Shown here piece after piece: positions 10,871-20,372 of a stretch of DNA of 64,000 bases. The first letter of the stretch is position 1, and every line of letters begins with the position of its first letter. Under the pieces are notes generated by a model. It had not been told where the DNA came from. It did no database searches and saw nothing but the letters and a program-made list of their open reading frames with translations. The position numbers were made by a program, and so were the translations under genes. The stretch comes from Chryseobacterium indologenes (lineage in GTDB: Bacteria > Bacteroidota > Bacteroidia > Flavobacteriales > Weeksellaceae): NCBI GenBank assembly GCA_016025055.1, contig CP065590.1:3162001-3226000 (forward strand), written 5' to 3'.

Positions 10871-11646
10871 ATGGCAAAAACCAACGATATTTCAGTTGAA
10901 GAAAAATTAAGAGCTTTATACGATTTACAGATCATTGATTCAAGATTGGATGAAATCCGAAATACTAGAGGAGAATTGCCAATTGAAGTTGAAGATCTTG
11001 AAATCGAGATTGAAGGTCTTGAAAAAAGAGCTGAAAAATTTCATGCAGATATCAAAGATCAGGACGATCAGATCAAAACAAAGCATGAAGTTATTAACCA
11101 TGCTAAAACTTTAATTGAGAAATACAAATCTCAGCAGGATAACGTAAGAAACAATAAAGAGTTTGAAGCATTAGGAAAAGAAATCGAATTCCAGGATCTG
11201 GAAATTCAGCTTGCTGAAAAAAGAATTAAAGAATTCGGAGCTAAAATTGCTCACAAAAACGAAACTTTAAGCGAATTGAATGCAAAGATCGAAGATTTGA
11301 AAAGCCACCTGAAATTCAAAAAAGAAGAATTGGATGGTTTGATCTCTGAAACTCAAAAAGAAGAAGAATATCTTTTAGAGCAGTCTAAAGAATTTGCGGG
11401 TAAGATCGATGAAAGATTATTAGCTTCTTACAACAGAATCAGAACAAACTCTATCAATGGTTTAGCGGTAGTAGGATTAGAAAGAGGAGCTCCGAAAGGA
11501 TCTTTCTTTACCATTCCTCCTCAAAAACAAATGGAAATTGCTCAGAAAAAAAAATCATTATTGATGAGCACTCTGGGAAAATCCTTGTTGATGACGAGCT
11601 GGTAATGGAAGAAAACGAAAAAATGAAATCTGTAATTAAATTCTAA
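10871..11646 (+). CDS. Coiled-coil protein of the C4 zinc-ribbon family, cysteines lost (one frameshift)
   Basis: About 258 residues after correction. Residues 10-190 are a long antiparallel coiled coil rich in E, K, I and L. The C-terminal end corresponds to the zinc ribbon of this family but has no cysteine: the knuckles read GAPKGSFF and DEHSGKILVD where family members have CxxC pairs. The first frame ends at 11605. One missing A in the A9 run at 11546-11554 restores IIIDEHSGKILVDDELVMEE to the stop at 11646. The start is two bases after the stop of the Nif3-like gene, a pairing common in this phylum. The family is thought to bind nucleic acid or ribosome-related partners; function here unknown. 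Confidence 0.8.
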
Positions 11647-11666
11647 TTACTGATTGTTTACATACT

Positions 11667-11699
11667 AAAAAGCTGTTTCAGAAATGAAGCAGCTTTTTT
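11667..11699 (+). terminator. Rho-independent terminator of the Nif3-like operon
   Basis: An AAAAGCTG / CAGCTTTT stem with an interrupted inner stem and a T7 tail, about 20 bases after the stop. Confidence 0.8.
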
Positions 11700-11766
11700 A
11701 TTTTGCTAAAACACGTACCACACCAATATCTTCACAAATAGCAACGGATTATTCTTAAGCTTTTTT

Positions 11767-11789
11767 GTCATTCTGACGAAGGAGGAATA
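11767..11789. repeat. GTCATTCTGA-type intergenic repeat fragment
   Basis: Begins GTCATTCTGACGAAGGAGGA. It resembles elements at 45812 and 47336, which share GTCATT followed by a short variable stretch and GA/GGA-rich sequence. It lies in a spacer between convergent genes. Confidence 0.45.
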
Positions 11790-11910
11790 TCAACAGAGTA
11801 TTCAGGAGTACAAGGCTACTTTTGTTACGGAATGATAAATAACCATTAAGAGAAACGGGTCTTTGAATTATCCTCCTGCTTGGCTATACTTAAAAGATAA
11901 AAATACACAG

Positions 11911-11939
11911 AAAAAAACCGCTTCATTTTGAAGCGGTTA
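11911..11939 (-). terminator. Terminator of the acyl-CoA synthetase gene
   Basis: AACCGCTTCA / TGAAGCGGTT with a three-base loop. The A7 run at 11911-11917 gives a U tract on the minus strand. It lies just past the end of the minus-strand gene. Confidence 0.85.
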
Positions 11940-11944
11940 TTATG

Positions 11945-13723
11945 TTATTCATGATGCTCATACATCTTGTTATACAGACTAATAAATTTCTCTTTGACAG
12001 CTTTCCTTTTCAATTTCAGGGTCGGGGTCAGAAGTCCTGCTTCAATACTCCAGACTTCAGGGGTAAGCTCTATTTTTTTGATTTTCTCCCAGTTTCCAAG
12101 GTGTTCGTTGATTCCTTCAATCTCTTTCTCAATCCTTTGCTTTAATTCCTGACTTTGTGCAATTTCTTCAGGGGCAGAACCGATGTTCAGATTATTTCTC
12201 ATCGCCCAGCTTTTGGCAAATTCAAAATCGGGTTGTACTAAGGCACATGGCATTTTTTCGCCATCACCAACCACCATGATCTGCTCAATAAATTTGGATG
12301 CTTTTGCTAAATTTTCAATCGTCTGCGGAGCAATATATTTTCCGCCGGATGTTTTGAACATTTCTTTTTTACGGTCTGTGATCTGCAAGAAACCATCACT
12401 GTCGATATGTCCTATATCTCCCGTTTTGAAAAATCCGTCTTCCGTAAATGCTTCTTTTGTCATTTCTTCATTCTGGAAGTAACCTTTAAACACAGAAGGG
12501 CCTTTTACGGTAATCTCTCCATCTTCCTGAATTTTTACCTTTAAATTATCCAAAGGAACTCCTACCGTTCCCACCTTCATTTTTTCAAAGCTGTTTACGG
12601 AAATTACCGGCGATGTCTCTGTCAGTCCGTACCCTTCCAGTATAGGGATTCCTGCATTCTGAAATATCAGATTCAGTCTGGTAGATAATGCGGCAGAACC
12701 CGAAACTAAGGTAACAATTTCCCCGCCAAGACCTTCTCTCCATTTAGAAAATACCAATTTATCAGCAATAATCTGCTGGATCCCCGAAGGTTTCGAAATT
12801 TCCTTTTTCTTTGAGATTAAATTTAAAGCCCAAAAGAATATTTTTGATTTTAATCCTCCAGCCGAAGAACCCGTGTTGTAGATTTTATCATATACCTTTT
12901 CCACCAGTCTCGGTACAACAGTCATGTAATGAGGCTTTACCTCTTTTACGTTTTCGCCCATTTTATCAATGCTTTCTGCAAAATAGATTGAAAAACCGTT
13001 GTATTGGTACAGGTAAAAAAGCATTCTTTCAAAGATATGACAGATCGGAAGAAAGCTTAATGCTCTGCTTTCTTTATAATCTAAACTTTTTTTCTTCGGA
13101 ATCCTCGGAATCGAACCCAAGACGTTAGAAACTATATTATTGTGGGTCAGCATTACACCTTTTGGCCTTCCTGTAGTTCCTGAGGTATAGATGATCGTTG
13201 CCAGATCTTCGGTGTTGATGGCATTAGAAAGGTCATCAACTTCAATTTGGGTAGACTCATCCTTACCCAGGTCAAGAATCTCCCTCCAGTTGGCAGCACC
13301 GCTTATGTTGTCGAAAGTAAAAATACCCTGTAGTGTAGGAATATTATGTTTTACTTTCATAACTTTATTCAATAGCTCTTTATCAGAAACAAAACAGTAC
13401 TGAATCTCCGCATTATTGAAGATAAATTCGTAATCTTCAGGGGAAATGCTTGGGTAAACAGGCACCGAAACAACCCCGATCTGGGATAGTCCGAAATCCA
13501 TAATCGCCCATTCTGTACGGGAATTGGTAGTTATCAAAGCGATCTTATCACCCGGCTTTATGCCTAGCTTTAGTAATCCACGGGATATTTTATTTCCCTC
13601 ATTAATAAACTCCTGTGTTGAAGTTTTTTTCCATTCACCATGATATTTGGTTACAAACATGTCCGTTTTAGGATATTTTTCTAAAGCGTAATGTGGAATA
13701 TCGAATAATCTCTTGATCGTCAT
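11945..13723 (-). CDS. Long-chain acyl-CoA synthetase (AMP-forming)
   Basis: A 592-residue ANL-superfamily enzyme that activates fatty acids with ATP and CoA. The AMP-binding P-loop motif YTSGTTGRPKG is at residues 179-189. Further motifs are EGYGLTETSP, the TGDIGHIDSDGFLQITDRKK hinge region, and a C-terminal lysine region near TPTLKLKR. Length and the FadD15/long-chain type (insert around FLPICHIFERM) fit long-chain rather than acetyl-CoA synthetases. There is no signal peptide. It is transcribed divergently from the acyl-CoA dehydrogenase gene at 14065, which supplies the next beta-oxidation step, so the two may share control across the 341-base spacer. Confidence 0.9.
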   Translation of the reverse strand: MTIKRLFDIPHYALEKYPKTDMFVTKYHGEWKKTSTQEFINEGNKISRGLLKLGIKPGDKIALITTNSRTEWAIMDFGLSQIGVVSVPVYPSISPEDYEFIFNNAEIQYCFVSDKELLNKVMKVKHNIPTLQGIFTFDNISGAANWREILDLGKDESTQIEVDDLSNAINTEDLATIIYTSGTTGRPKGVMLTHNNIVSNVLGSIPRIPKKKSLDYKESRALSFLPICHIFERMLFYLYQYNGFSIYFAESIDKMGENVKEVKPHYMTVVPRLVEKVYDKIYNTGSSAGGLKSKIFFWALNLISKKKEISKPSGIQQIIADKLVFSKWREGLGGEIVTLVSGSAALSTRLNLIFQNAGIPILEGYGLTETSPVISVNSFEKMKVGTVGVPLDNLKVKIQEDGEITVKGPSVFKGYFQNEEMTKEAFTEDGFFKTGDIGHIDSDGFLQITDRKKEMFKTSGGKYIAPQTIENLAKASKFIEQIMVVGDGEKMPCALVQPDFEFAKSWAMRNNLNIGSAPEEIAQSQELKQRIEKEIEGINEHLGNWEKIKKIELTPEVWSIEAGLLTPTLKLKRKAVKEKFISLYNKMYEHHE

Positions 13724-14064
13724 GATTTTTTAAGTAATTTATAAAGAATTCTAAATATAAGCATTTTTTTTAATTGTAAAAACTAGAATTCGATAATCGG
13801 AAATAAGTTGAATGTCTGCCATAATATTTCCGATCAGATGAAGGATATCGCCGGCAGAAAAAAATTGACTTATTATGAGGTTGTCTTTATTCAGCTTATT
13901 TTGTTACACCATTTTTTATTCCATAATATGAGGCGGAAGCTAATGGAAAGACATTTGTTTTCATGACTTCCGGCCTCCTTTATCTCAGCTGTTTTCCCAA
14001 TTTTAATTTATTTTTCATATTTGTCTAAAAAGTGTAAATTTACGGCTATCTAATTATTTTTTTT
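13724..14064. other. Divergent intergenic region between fatty-acid genes
   Basis: A 341-base spacer between two divergently transcribed genes, expected to hold both promoters. It contains an interrupted inverted repeat, GAGGCGGAAG (13930-13939) against CTTCCGGCCTC (13967-13977), with a 27-base loop. A near match to the -7 element (CATATTTG, about 14017-14024) precedes the dehydrogenase. No ORF of useful length was seen. Confidence 0.5.
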
Positions 14065-15204
14065 ATGGACTTTAATTTATCAGAAGAACAGCTGATGATT
14101 CAGCAGGCAGCAAGAGATTTTGCACAAACCGAACTATTACCGGAAGTTATCGAAAGAGACCGCGACCAGAAATTCCCTGCAGAACAGGTGAAAAAAATGG
14201 GCGAAATGGGCCTTCTGGGAATGATGGTTGACCCAAAATACGGAGGAGCGGGTATGGACAGCGTTTCTTACGTGCTGGCAATGGAGGAGATTGCAAAAAT
14301 AGATGCTTCTGCAGCTGTTGTAATGTCTGTAAACAACTCACTGGTTTGTGCCGGTCTTGAGAAATTTGCTTCCGAAGAACAAAAAATAAAATATCTTACA
14401 CCATTGGCAAGCGGAAAAGTGATCGGTGCATTTGCTTTATCTGAGCCGGAAGCCGGTTCTGATGCAACATCACAGAAAACAACAGCTGAAGACAAGGGTG
14501 ATTACTACCTTTTAAACGGGATCAAAAACTGGATCACCAACGGTGGAACAGCTTCTTACTACATTGTGATCGCTCAGACAGATCCTGAGAAAAAACATAA
14601 AGGGATCAACGCTTTTATCGTAGAAAGAGGATGGGAAGGTTTTGAAATCGGGCCAAAAGAAGATAAACTGGGAATCAGAGGAAGTGATACACACTCTTTG
14701 ATCTTCAATAATGTAAAAGTTCCGAAAGAAAACAGAATCGGTGAAGACGGGTTTGGTTTCAATTTTGCAATGGCTGTATTGAACGGTGGTAGAATCGGTA
14801 TTGCTTCTCAGGCCTTAGGTATTGCTTCAGGAGCTTACGAATTGGCATTGAAATATGCTAAAACAAGAAAAGCGTTCAAAACTGAAATTATCAACCACCA
14901 GGCAATTGCTTTCAAATTAGCTGATATGGCGACTCAGATTACTGCAGCAAGAATGTTGTGCTTCAAGGCAGCATGCGAAAAAGATGCAGGAAAAGATATC
15001 TCTGAAAGTGGAGCAATGGCAAAATTATATGCTTCTCAGGTAGCAATGGATACTACTATTGAGGCGGTACAGATTCACGGCGGATACGGATATGTGAAAG
15101 AATACCACGTAGAAAGATTAATGAGAGATGCTAAAATCACTCAGATCTACGAAGGAACTTCCGAAATCCAGAAAATCGTGATCTCCAGAAGCATCGCAAA
15201 ATAA
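14065..15204 (+). CDS. Acyl-CoA dehydrogenase
   Basis: A 379-residue FAD flavoenzyme catalysing alpha,beta-dehydrogenation of acyl-CoA in beta-oxidation. It has the standard three-part fold: an N-terminal helical domain (MDFNLSEEQLMIQQAARDFA), the middle beta domain with FALSEPEAGSDA and WITNGG, and a C-terminal helical domain with QIHGGYGY and RDAKITQIYEGTSEIQ, where the glutamate of YEGTSE is the catalytic base typical of short/medium-chain enzymes. Length is normal for the family. A small membrane protein gene follows 25 bases later. It is probably coordinated with the divergent acyl-CoA synthetase. Confidence 0.93.
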   Translation: MDFNLSEEQLMIQQAARDFAQTELLPEVIERDRDQKFPAEQVKKMGEMGLLGMMVDPKYGGAGMDSVSYVLAMEEIAKIDASAAVVMSVNNSLVCAGLEKFASEEQKIKYLTPLASGKVIGAFALSEPEAGSDATSQKTTAEDKGDYYLLNGIKNWITNGGTASYYIVIAQTDPEKKHKGINAFIVERGWEGFEIGPKEDKLGIRGSDTHSLIFNNVKVPKENRIGEDGFGFNFAMAVLNGGRIGIASQALGIASGAYELALKYAKTRKAFKTEIINHQAIAFKLADMATQITAARMLCFKAACEKDAGKDISESGAMAKLYASQVAMDTTIEAVQIHGGYGYVKEYHVERLMRDAKITQIYEGTSEIQKIVISRSIAK

Positions 15205-15229
15205 CAATTGAATAAAACACACATTACTT

Positions 15230-15595
15230 ATGAAAAAATCTTTGTGGATCACCCTTGGGGTCGTACTGCTATTGTTAGGAGTATTCGTATGGTATAAATA
15301 TTTCTTCGTATTCGGAGAAGGAGTAAAGTCTGGATATCTGAACTATGCCATGAAAAAAGGGTATATTTTCAAAACCTATGAAGGCAAACTGATTCAGGAA
15401 GGCTTTGGAAAAGGAAGAACAGGAGGTATTACAAGCTATGAGTTTGAGTTTTCTGTAGATGACCCGGAAGTTTTCAAACAACTGGAAACCAACAGCGGCA
15501 AAACCTTTGACCTTCATTACAAAGAATACAATGGCGCTCTACCGTGGAGAGGAAACACAAAGTTTGTCGTAGATAAAGTTGTGAATATGAAATAA
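15230..15595 (+). CDS. Small membrane-anchored protein, unknown function
   Basis: 121 residues. One N-terminal transmembrane helix (about 5-25, LWITLGVVLLLLGVFVWY), then a soluble domain with GYIFKTYEGKLIQEGFG and YEFEFSVDDPEVFKQLE. The pattern reads as a conserved lipocalin-like or OB-like beta domain facing the periplasm; this is inference. It follows the acyl-CoA dehydrogenase by 25 bases and ends at a terminator, so the two may form one transcript. I do not recognise a functional family. Confidence 0.75.
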   Translation: MKKSLWITLGVVLLLLGVFVWYKYFFVFGEGVKSGYLNYAMKKGYIFKTYEGKLIQEGFGKGRTGGITSYEFEFSVDDPEVFKQLETNSGKTFDLHYKEYNGALPWRGNTKFVVDKVVNMK

Positions 15596-15596
15596 A

Positions 15597-15629
15597 GAAA
15601 GGCTTCCAATACCATTGGAGGCCTTTTTT
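15597..15629 (+). terminator. Rho-independent terminator
   Basis: AAGGCTTCCAAT / ATTGGAGGCCTT with one G·U pair and a three-base loop, followed by a T run. Confidence 0.85.
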
Positions 15630-15642
15630 ATGAGTAATAAGT

Positions 15643-15688
<46 letters not shown>

Positions 15689-15810
15689 GTGCTGTTAAGT
15701 ATCAATGGATAGGTTTTTTGTATCATAACCGTTGTGTCATAACCACTTTTTTCATCCTGTAAGGATCCAAGTCAGGTATTATTATTTTACAGATCAGTAG
15801 TTTCCATTTG

Positions 15811-15834
15811 TATCAATATCAATATCAATATCAA
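15811..15834. repeat. Tandem 6-bp repeat, TATCAA x4
   Basis: Four exact copies of TATCAA lie in the same spacer as the 7-bp array. Confidence 0.85.
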
Positions 15835-15835
15835 T

Positions 15836-15892
15836 AGGGGCGGGCTTTAGCATGCCCAAATAAATAAACCCCGTTCCATTGGCTTTAGCCAA
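15836..15892. repeat. Intergenic GGGCTTTAGC-type repeat
   Basis: GGGC-GGGCTTTAGCAT-GCCC is followed by the small hairpin TTGGCTTTAGCCAA (15879-15892). The two halves share GGCTTTAGC. It looks like a dispersed intergenic element; that it recurs elsewhere in the genome is inference. Confidence 0.4.
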
Positions 15893-15918
15893 AACCTAAT
15901 TACTAAGATACAACCAAA

Positions 15919-15947
15919 ACAAAAAAAATCCACCCTTAAGGATGGAT
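15919..15947 (-). terminator. Terminator of the DUF4349 lipoprotein gene
   Basis: ATCCA-CC / GG-TGGAT with loop TTAA, preceded on the plus strand by A10, which gives a U tract on the minus strand. It sits 10 bases past the end of the gene. Confidence 0.7.
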
Positions 15948-15956
15948 CCTGAAACT

Positions 15957-16901
15957 CTAATGGGAATCTTTATCAGGAATGCTGTTTTGTTTCTTTTTAT
16001 AAAAATAATATCCAATACCGCCAATCAAAAACACAGGCCACAAGGGAAGAAGAAAAAGAAAGATGGAAGTAATCACATCCCAGCCCGATTCAATAGCGGC
16101 TAATGATTTTCCGCCAAAAGTTTTAGGTTCCTTTTCCACTTCAGTTTTATCTGTAATATTGACATTGATACTGCAGATCGTATTATCTGTATAATTATGC
16201 CCTGTAACCTGGATATCTTTGGTGTCAATATCTTCTATATTGCTGCTTAAAGCTTCCATTAAACCGTCAAAATGCTGAATTGGAACCTTGATATTCAGAT
16301 TATAGACCTTTTGATTCTCATCACGCTGATTAGCAGATTCAGCATAAGACTGGTTTTCACTTTTAACATACCCGTTATTCCTGATGGCTTCTTCTCTGAT
16401 GATTTCTTTTACCGTTTCAGCGTTATCTGCTCTTACCACAAGATATCCTGTTTTTACCATCTTATCTTTTGACATATTCAGTTCATAGCTGTCGTTCTTA
16501 GGCTGTGCCTCTTTGTAAATGATTTTGGTTTCCTTAATAACTTTAGGAGCTGGAACGTTTGTAGCAACCTTTTCAGATTTCTTAACTGTGGAATCCTTTT
16601 TCTCAACCTTTGATTCAAGTTTTGTAGAAGCAATTTTGTCCGATAATGAATCTACCATTTTGGAGGTGCTTTCTATTTTTTCCTGAATATCGTTTTTAGC
16701 TCCTTCAATATCTTTTATTCTGATACCTGCAGAATCAAGTGCCCGGTTGGCTGTTTTGCTGACATTATCAATAGCATCTGATGCAACTGAAACTGTACTG
16801 TCTATGCTATTGGCAGCTTCTTCCGCTTTAGACACTCCGCCTTTCTGGCTGCACGCAATAAAAGCACCGGATATTGTAACAAGTAATATGAACTTTTTCA
16901 T
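15957..16901 (-). CDS. DUF4349-domain lipoprotein
   Basis: 314 residues. The lipoprotein signal peptide ends at a lipobox (AFIAC, Cys at about 17). Residues 25-130 are low-complexity, rich in S, D, K and A, and probably helical. A DUF4349 domain covers about 145-250 (KTGYLVVRADNAETVKEII, then VPIQHFDGLMEAL). A C-terminal transmembrane helix follows (about 278-300, IFLFLLPLWPVFLIGGIGYY) with a KKKQ stop-transfer. Having both a lipid anchor and a C-terminal helix is usual for this family. Function unknown. It stands alone, with its own terminator. Confidence 0.8.
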   Translation of the reverse strand: MKKFILLVTISGAFIACSQKGGVSKAEEAANSIDSTVSVASDAIDNVSKTANRALDSAGIRIKDIEGAKNDIQEKIESTSKMVDSLSDKIASTKLESKVEKKDSTVKKSEKVATNVPAPKVIKETKIIYKEAQPKNDSYELNMSKDKMVKTGYLVVRADNAETVKEIIREEAIRNNGYVKSENQSYAESANQRDENQKVYNLNIKVPIQHFDGLMEALSSNIEDIDTKDIQVTGHNYTDNTICSINVNITDKTEVEKEPKTFGGKSLAAIESGWDVITSIFLFLLPLWPVFLIGGIGYYFYKKKQNSIPDKDSH

Positions 16902-17104
16902 AACATTATTTTTTTGATGAAGTAAAATTAGTCATGAAGACTTTGAAGCATTTGTAAATAGAATGTATTCTGGTCGTAAAATTGTAACTGTTATATTTTC
17001 AGTATTTTGTATTTGTTTTACAAGAGATTTACAAACTATGCTTATACTGAACTCTGGATTTTAAACGCTCAAATTCTACTTGCTATAAGGTCCAATCGAA
17101 GACG
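16902..17104. other. Spacer upstream of the lipoprotein gene
   Basis: AT-rich spacer carrying the leader and promoter region of the minus-strand lipoprotein gene. I see no clear -7 element and no ORF. Confidence 0.4.
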
Positions 17105-17155
17105 TTATGACCACCCCGTCAAAAATTCTCTGAATTTTTGACGGGGTGGTCATAA
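17105..17155. repeat. 24-bp perfect stem, 3-base loop hairpin
   Basis: The left arm at 17105-17128 starts TTATGACCACCCCGTC. The right arm at 17132-17155 is its exact complement, with loop TCT. It is much longer and more perfect than a terminator and lies between two minus-strand genes, beside the prfC terminator. No transposase gene is nearby. Confidence 0.8.
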
Positions 17156-17183
17156 AAAAGTCCGCAGAAAAACTTCTGCGGAC
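17154..17183 (-). terminator. Terminator of prfC
   Basis: GTCCGCAGAA / TTCTGCGGAC with loop AAAC. The A6 run at 17154-17159 gives the U tract on the minus strand. Confidence 0.88.
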
Positions 17184-17211
17184 CTATATCTTTAAGCAAT
17201 TTCGCTTTTAA

Positions 17212-18806
17212 TTAGTTATCCCTGAATTCACTGATAAAGTGAAGCTTCACATTTGGGAATTTCTCCTGCGTCATATGAATCGTAAATGACGAGTCTGCCA
17301 AAAATACAAGCTGGTTGTATTTATCTCTGGCAAGGAATCTTTGCTTTAATCTTGCAAATTCTTTGAACTCTTCCGATTTTTCATCAGCTTCCACCCAGCA
17401 TGCTTTATGCATTGAAAGTGGTTCATAGGTACATTTCGCACCGTATTCATGCTCCAGACGGTACTGGATAACCTCATACTGAAGAGCTCCTACGGTACCG
17501 ATGATCTTTCTTCCGTTCATTTCCAAGGTAAATAACTGGGCAACCCCTTCATCCATAAGCTGATCAATACCTTTAGCCAATTGTTTAGCCTTAAGCGGAT
17601 CGTTGTTGTTGATATAACGGAAATGCTCCGGAGAGAAGCTTGGAATTCCTTTGAAACTTAGTTTTTCGCCACCCGTTAGAGTATCACCAATTCTGAAACT
17701 TCCTGTGTCGTGTAAACCTACAATATCACCGGGAAAACTTTCTTCTACAACCTCTTTTTTATCAGCAAAGAAAGCGTTTGGAGATGAGAACTTCATCTTT
17801 TGCCTTCTCTTACCAATAGATAATTTTCATTTCTCCTGAATGTTCCCGAAACAATTTTTACGAAAGCCAATCGGTCTCTGTGTTTAGGATCCATATTGGC
17901 GTGGATCTTAAATACAAATCCTGTAAAAGTACTTTCTTCAGGCTTCACCAAACGGGTATCGCTTTCTTTAGGCTGTGGCATCGGAGCAATGTCGATGAAA
18001 GCATCCAATAATTCACGAACCCCGAAATTGTTCAAAGCAGAACCGAAGAACACAGGTTGTAAATCCCCTTTCATATAATCTTCACGATTAAATTCCGGGT
18101 AAACAGACTGGATCAGATCAAGCTCCTCTCTTAAAGTAATTGCTGCTTTTTCGCCAATTACATCATCTATTGAAGTATCATTAATATCATCAAACTTAAT
18201 AGAATCTCCAACTTTCTGTTTTTTCTCTTCCAGGAATAACTGGATATTGTTTTCCCAGATATTATAAATTCCCTGGAAGTCACTTCCCATACCAATAGGT
18301 AAAGAAAGCGGGCAAACCGTTAATCCTAATTTCTGTTCTACTTCATCAAGCAAATCAAACGCATCTTTTCCTTCACGGTCAAGTTTATTGATGAAAACCA
18401 GCATCGGAATGTTTCTCATTCTACAAACCTGAACCAGTTTTTCAGTCTGCTCCTCAACCCCTTTCGCGACATCAATAACAACGATTACAGAATCTACAGC
18501 AGTTAATGTTCTGTAAGTATCTTCAGCAAAGTCCTTGTGACCCGGAGTATCCAGAATGTTGATTTTATGGTCTCTGTATTCAAAAGCCAATACGGAAGTC
18601 GCTACCGAGATTCCTCTCTGTCTTTCGATTTCCATAAAGTCGGAGGTAGCTCCTTTTTTTATTTTGTTGGATTTTACCGCACCCGCTTCCTGGATTGCAC
18701 CCCCGAAAAGAAGTAACTTTTCTGTAAGAGTGGTTTTTCCGGCATCCGGGTGGGAAATGATCCCAAAGGTTTTTCTTTTTTGTATTTCTTTGATTAAGTC
18801 TGACAT
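17212..18806 (-). CDS. prfC: Peptide chain release factor 3 (one frameshift)
   Basis: RF3, the GTPase that recycles RF1/RF2 from the ribosome; about 531 residues after correction, normal length. The N-terminal G domain has SHPDAGKTT (P-loop), the switch region [17 protein letters not shown] and NKLD. Domain 2 follows, then the RF3 C-terminal domain ([20 protein letters not shown]). The first frame ends at REGKR (17793) and the second starts at [10 protein letters not shown]. Restoring one A in the coding-strand A4 run (T4 at 17798-17801 on the plus strand) joins them as EGKKMKFSS. Probably a sequencing error. Its own terminator follows. Confidence 0.9.
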
Positions 18807-18918
18807 ATCGTATTTTGAAGTTGCAAAAATCGGGAATTTTTATGAGGTTTTCAAATTTAAATTCATACAATATGGATCGGAGACCAATCGAAATGGGTGA
18901 TTGTCTTTAAATAGCACT

Positions 18919-19617
18919 TTAAATAAACAACGAAACAACATAAATTAATCCAAGGATGGCAAGCGTGAAGAATCCGGCTATGATATACTCAAATGCTTCA
19001 AAATTTTTAACCGGTGGAAAGTCTGGTGTGAGGCTGTATTCTTCAATAGTTTGCCGGCTTATAGTCAGATCCGGACGAAAGCACTGGACTCCTCTCAGAA
19101 ACTGACGGTACATTTCAAACTGATTACTCAGAATAACATATTCAAAGTTGAAATCTATACTTGTTAGTACAATTTCCTCGGTTGTATTTTTAAGATAGAT
19201 TTTCAGAAACGTTTTCGAATACCTTCCTGTTGTAGTGTACATAAATAAGTCTGCTTTCGAATTTCCCGACTGTTGAAGTTCACGGTATAAAATGGTATTG
19301 ATAATATTATCCCGGCTGTTGTAAAAAGTGACACCACTCTCATTAATGACAGCCTTTTGTACTTTTTCTTCCTTTCGATAGGTTAAAGCGATCATCAGGG
19401 CTGCAAAACAGAACATCAGCAGGAATTGGGCCAGAATAAGAATGAAAAAAGTACCCTGATCATCTTGTAAATATTTTCTGAAGTTGCTATACATATCTTC
19501 GGCAATAATTCCTACTACAATAAGAATAATAGCGATAACCAGCCATAGGATTCCGGTCAGAAAGTAAGTAACCGGCTGGTTAATTTTAGACGTAACGGAT
19601 TGGAATTTTTCTGTCAT
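18919..19617 (-). CDS. Membrane protein, tandem paralog copy B
   Basis: 232 residues. Two N-terminal transmembrane helices (about 18-42 and 57-80), a cytoplasmic PH-like domain (about 85-190, with GVTFYNSRDNIINTILYREL and ending GVQCFRPDLTI), and a C-terminal helix (about 210-230). Its ATG overlaps the stop of the upstream gene by four bases (ATGA, 19614-19617), implying translational coupling. The upstream gene is a paralog with the same layout: FYNS, ILYxxL and FRPDL are shared. I do not recognise a named family; the helix–PH-like–helix pattern is inference. Confidence 0.72.
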   Translation of the reverse strand: MTEKFQSVTSKINQPVTYFLTGILWLVIAIILIVVGIIAEDMYSNFRKYLQDDQGTFFILILAQFLLMFCFAALMIALTYRKEEKVQKAVINESGVTFYNSRDNIINTILYRELQQSGNSKADLFMYTTTGRYSKTFLKIYLKNTTEEIVLTSIDFNFEYVILSNQFEMYRQFLRGVQCFRPDLTISRQTIEEYSLTPDFPPVKNFEAFEYIIAGFFTLAILGLIYVVSLFI

Positions 19618-20338
19618 ATCATTTTTTTTGTTTCAGCTAATAAAATGACAAACCCGATAATGACACAGGTAATGAGAAGTACCATCAGAATAAGTAACCA
19701 GCCGGCCAATGAAACCCCTTTGTGATCAACCTTCCAGGTATCTGAATTAACGGAAAAGCTTTTAAGGGCTGACGGATCTATCCTTAAATCAGGGCGAAAG
19801 ACGGAGATTCCGTGCATGAAATGGGCATATAAACTGGGTTTATTTTTTACGATGCGAAACGGAAGATTCATATCGATTCGTTGGGTAGATTCATTTTTTT
19901 CTCCGGCTGCACAGTGATTTCCAATAACGGAGCGATTCCGGATCCTATTGGTGATATGGTGTAGACATCAAAATTTTGCTTCGAAGGCCGTAGTGCTGTA
20001 TACAATATTTTTTCTGTGATTTCATTTTTTGAGTTATAAAATAAAATTCCCGTACTGTCTACAACAATCCTTCTGGCAATACTTTTTCTTTTGATGATGT
20101 ATTGTCGCGTGACAGGAATGAGGACGAAAAGTGAAATGATCCAGCAGATCAGAGCTGTAGAGAGCATCGTTTGAAATCCTCTTTTATAAATTCCATAAGC
20201 AGGGCCGACAACAAAAAGACAGAAAAATAAAACAAGGATTCCCCAGAACGTTATCTGTAGCATAAATGTACCGAACTTGCTAATTTTAGACTCAACCCCC
20301 GGAAAAATGACTTCTGTATTTATTTTTGTAATGTTCAT
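19614..20338 (-). CDS. Membrane protein, tandem paralog copy A (one frameshift)
   Basis: About 241 residues once joined. As sequenced it is two ORFs, 19868-20338 and 19614-19871. Aligning them with the downstream paralog shows they are one gene: adding one A to GAATC on the coding strand (TT at 19877-19878 on the plus strand) gives LPNEIDMNLPFRIV, which aligns without a gap to copy B (ID-N). Layout is two N-terminal helices, the domain GILFYNSKNEITEKILYTAL, SVFRPDLRID, then a C-terminal helix and ETKKMI. A duplicated pair in one operon could form a heteromer (inference). Function unknown. Confidence 0.7.
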
Positions 20339-20372
20339 GGTATCGGGCTAAATTAAGTATTTTCTTTTTTAG

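Noticed and set aside
17105..17155. Insertion sequence terminal repeats
   Set aside because: The arms are separated by three bases, there is no transposase ORF nearby, and no target duplication was seen.
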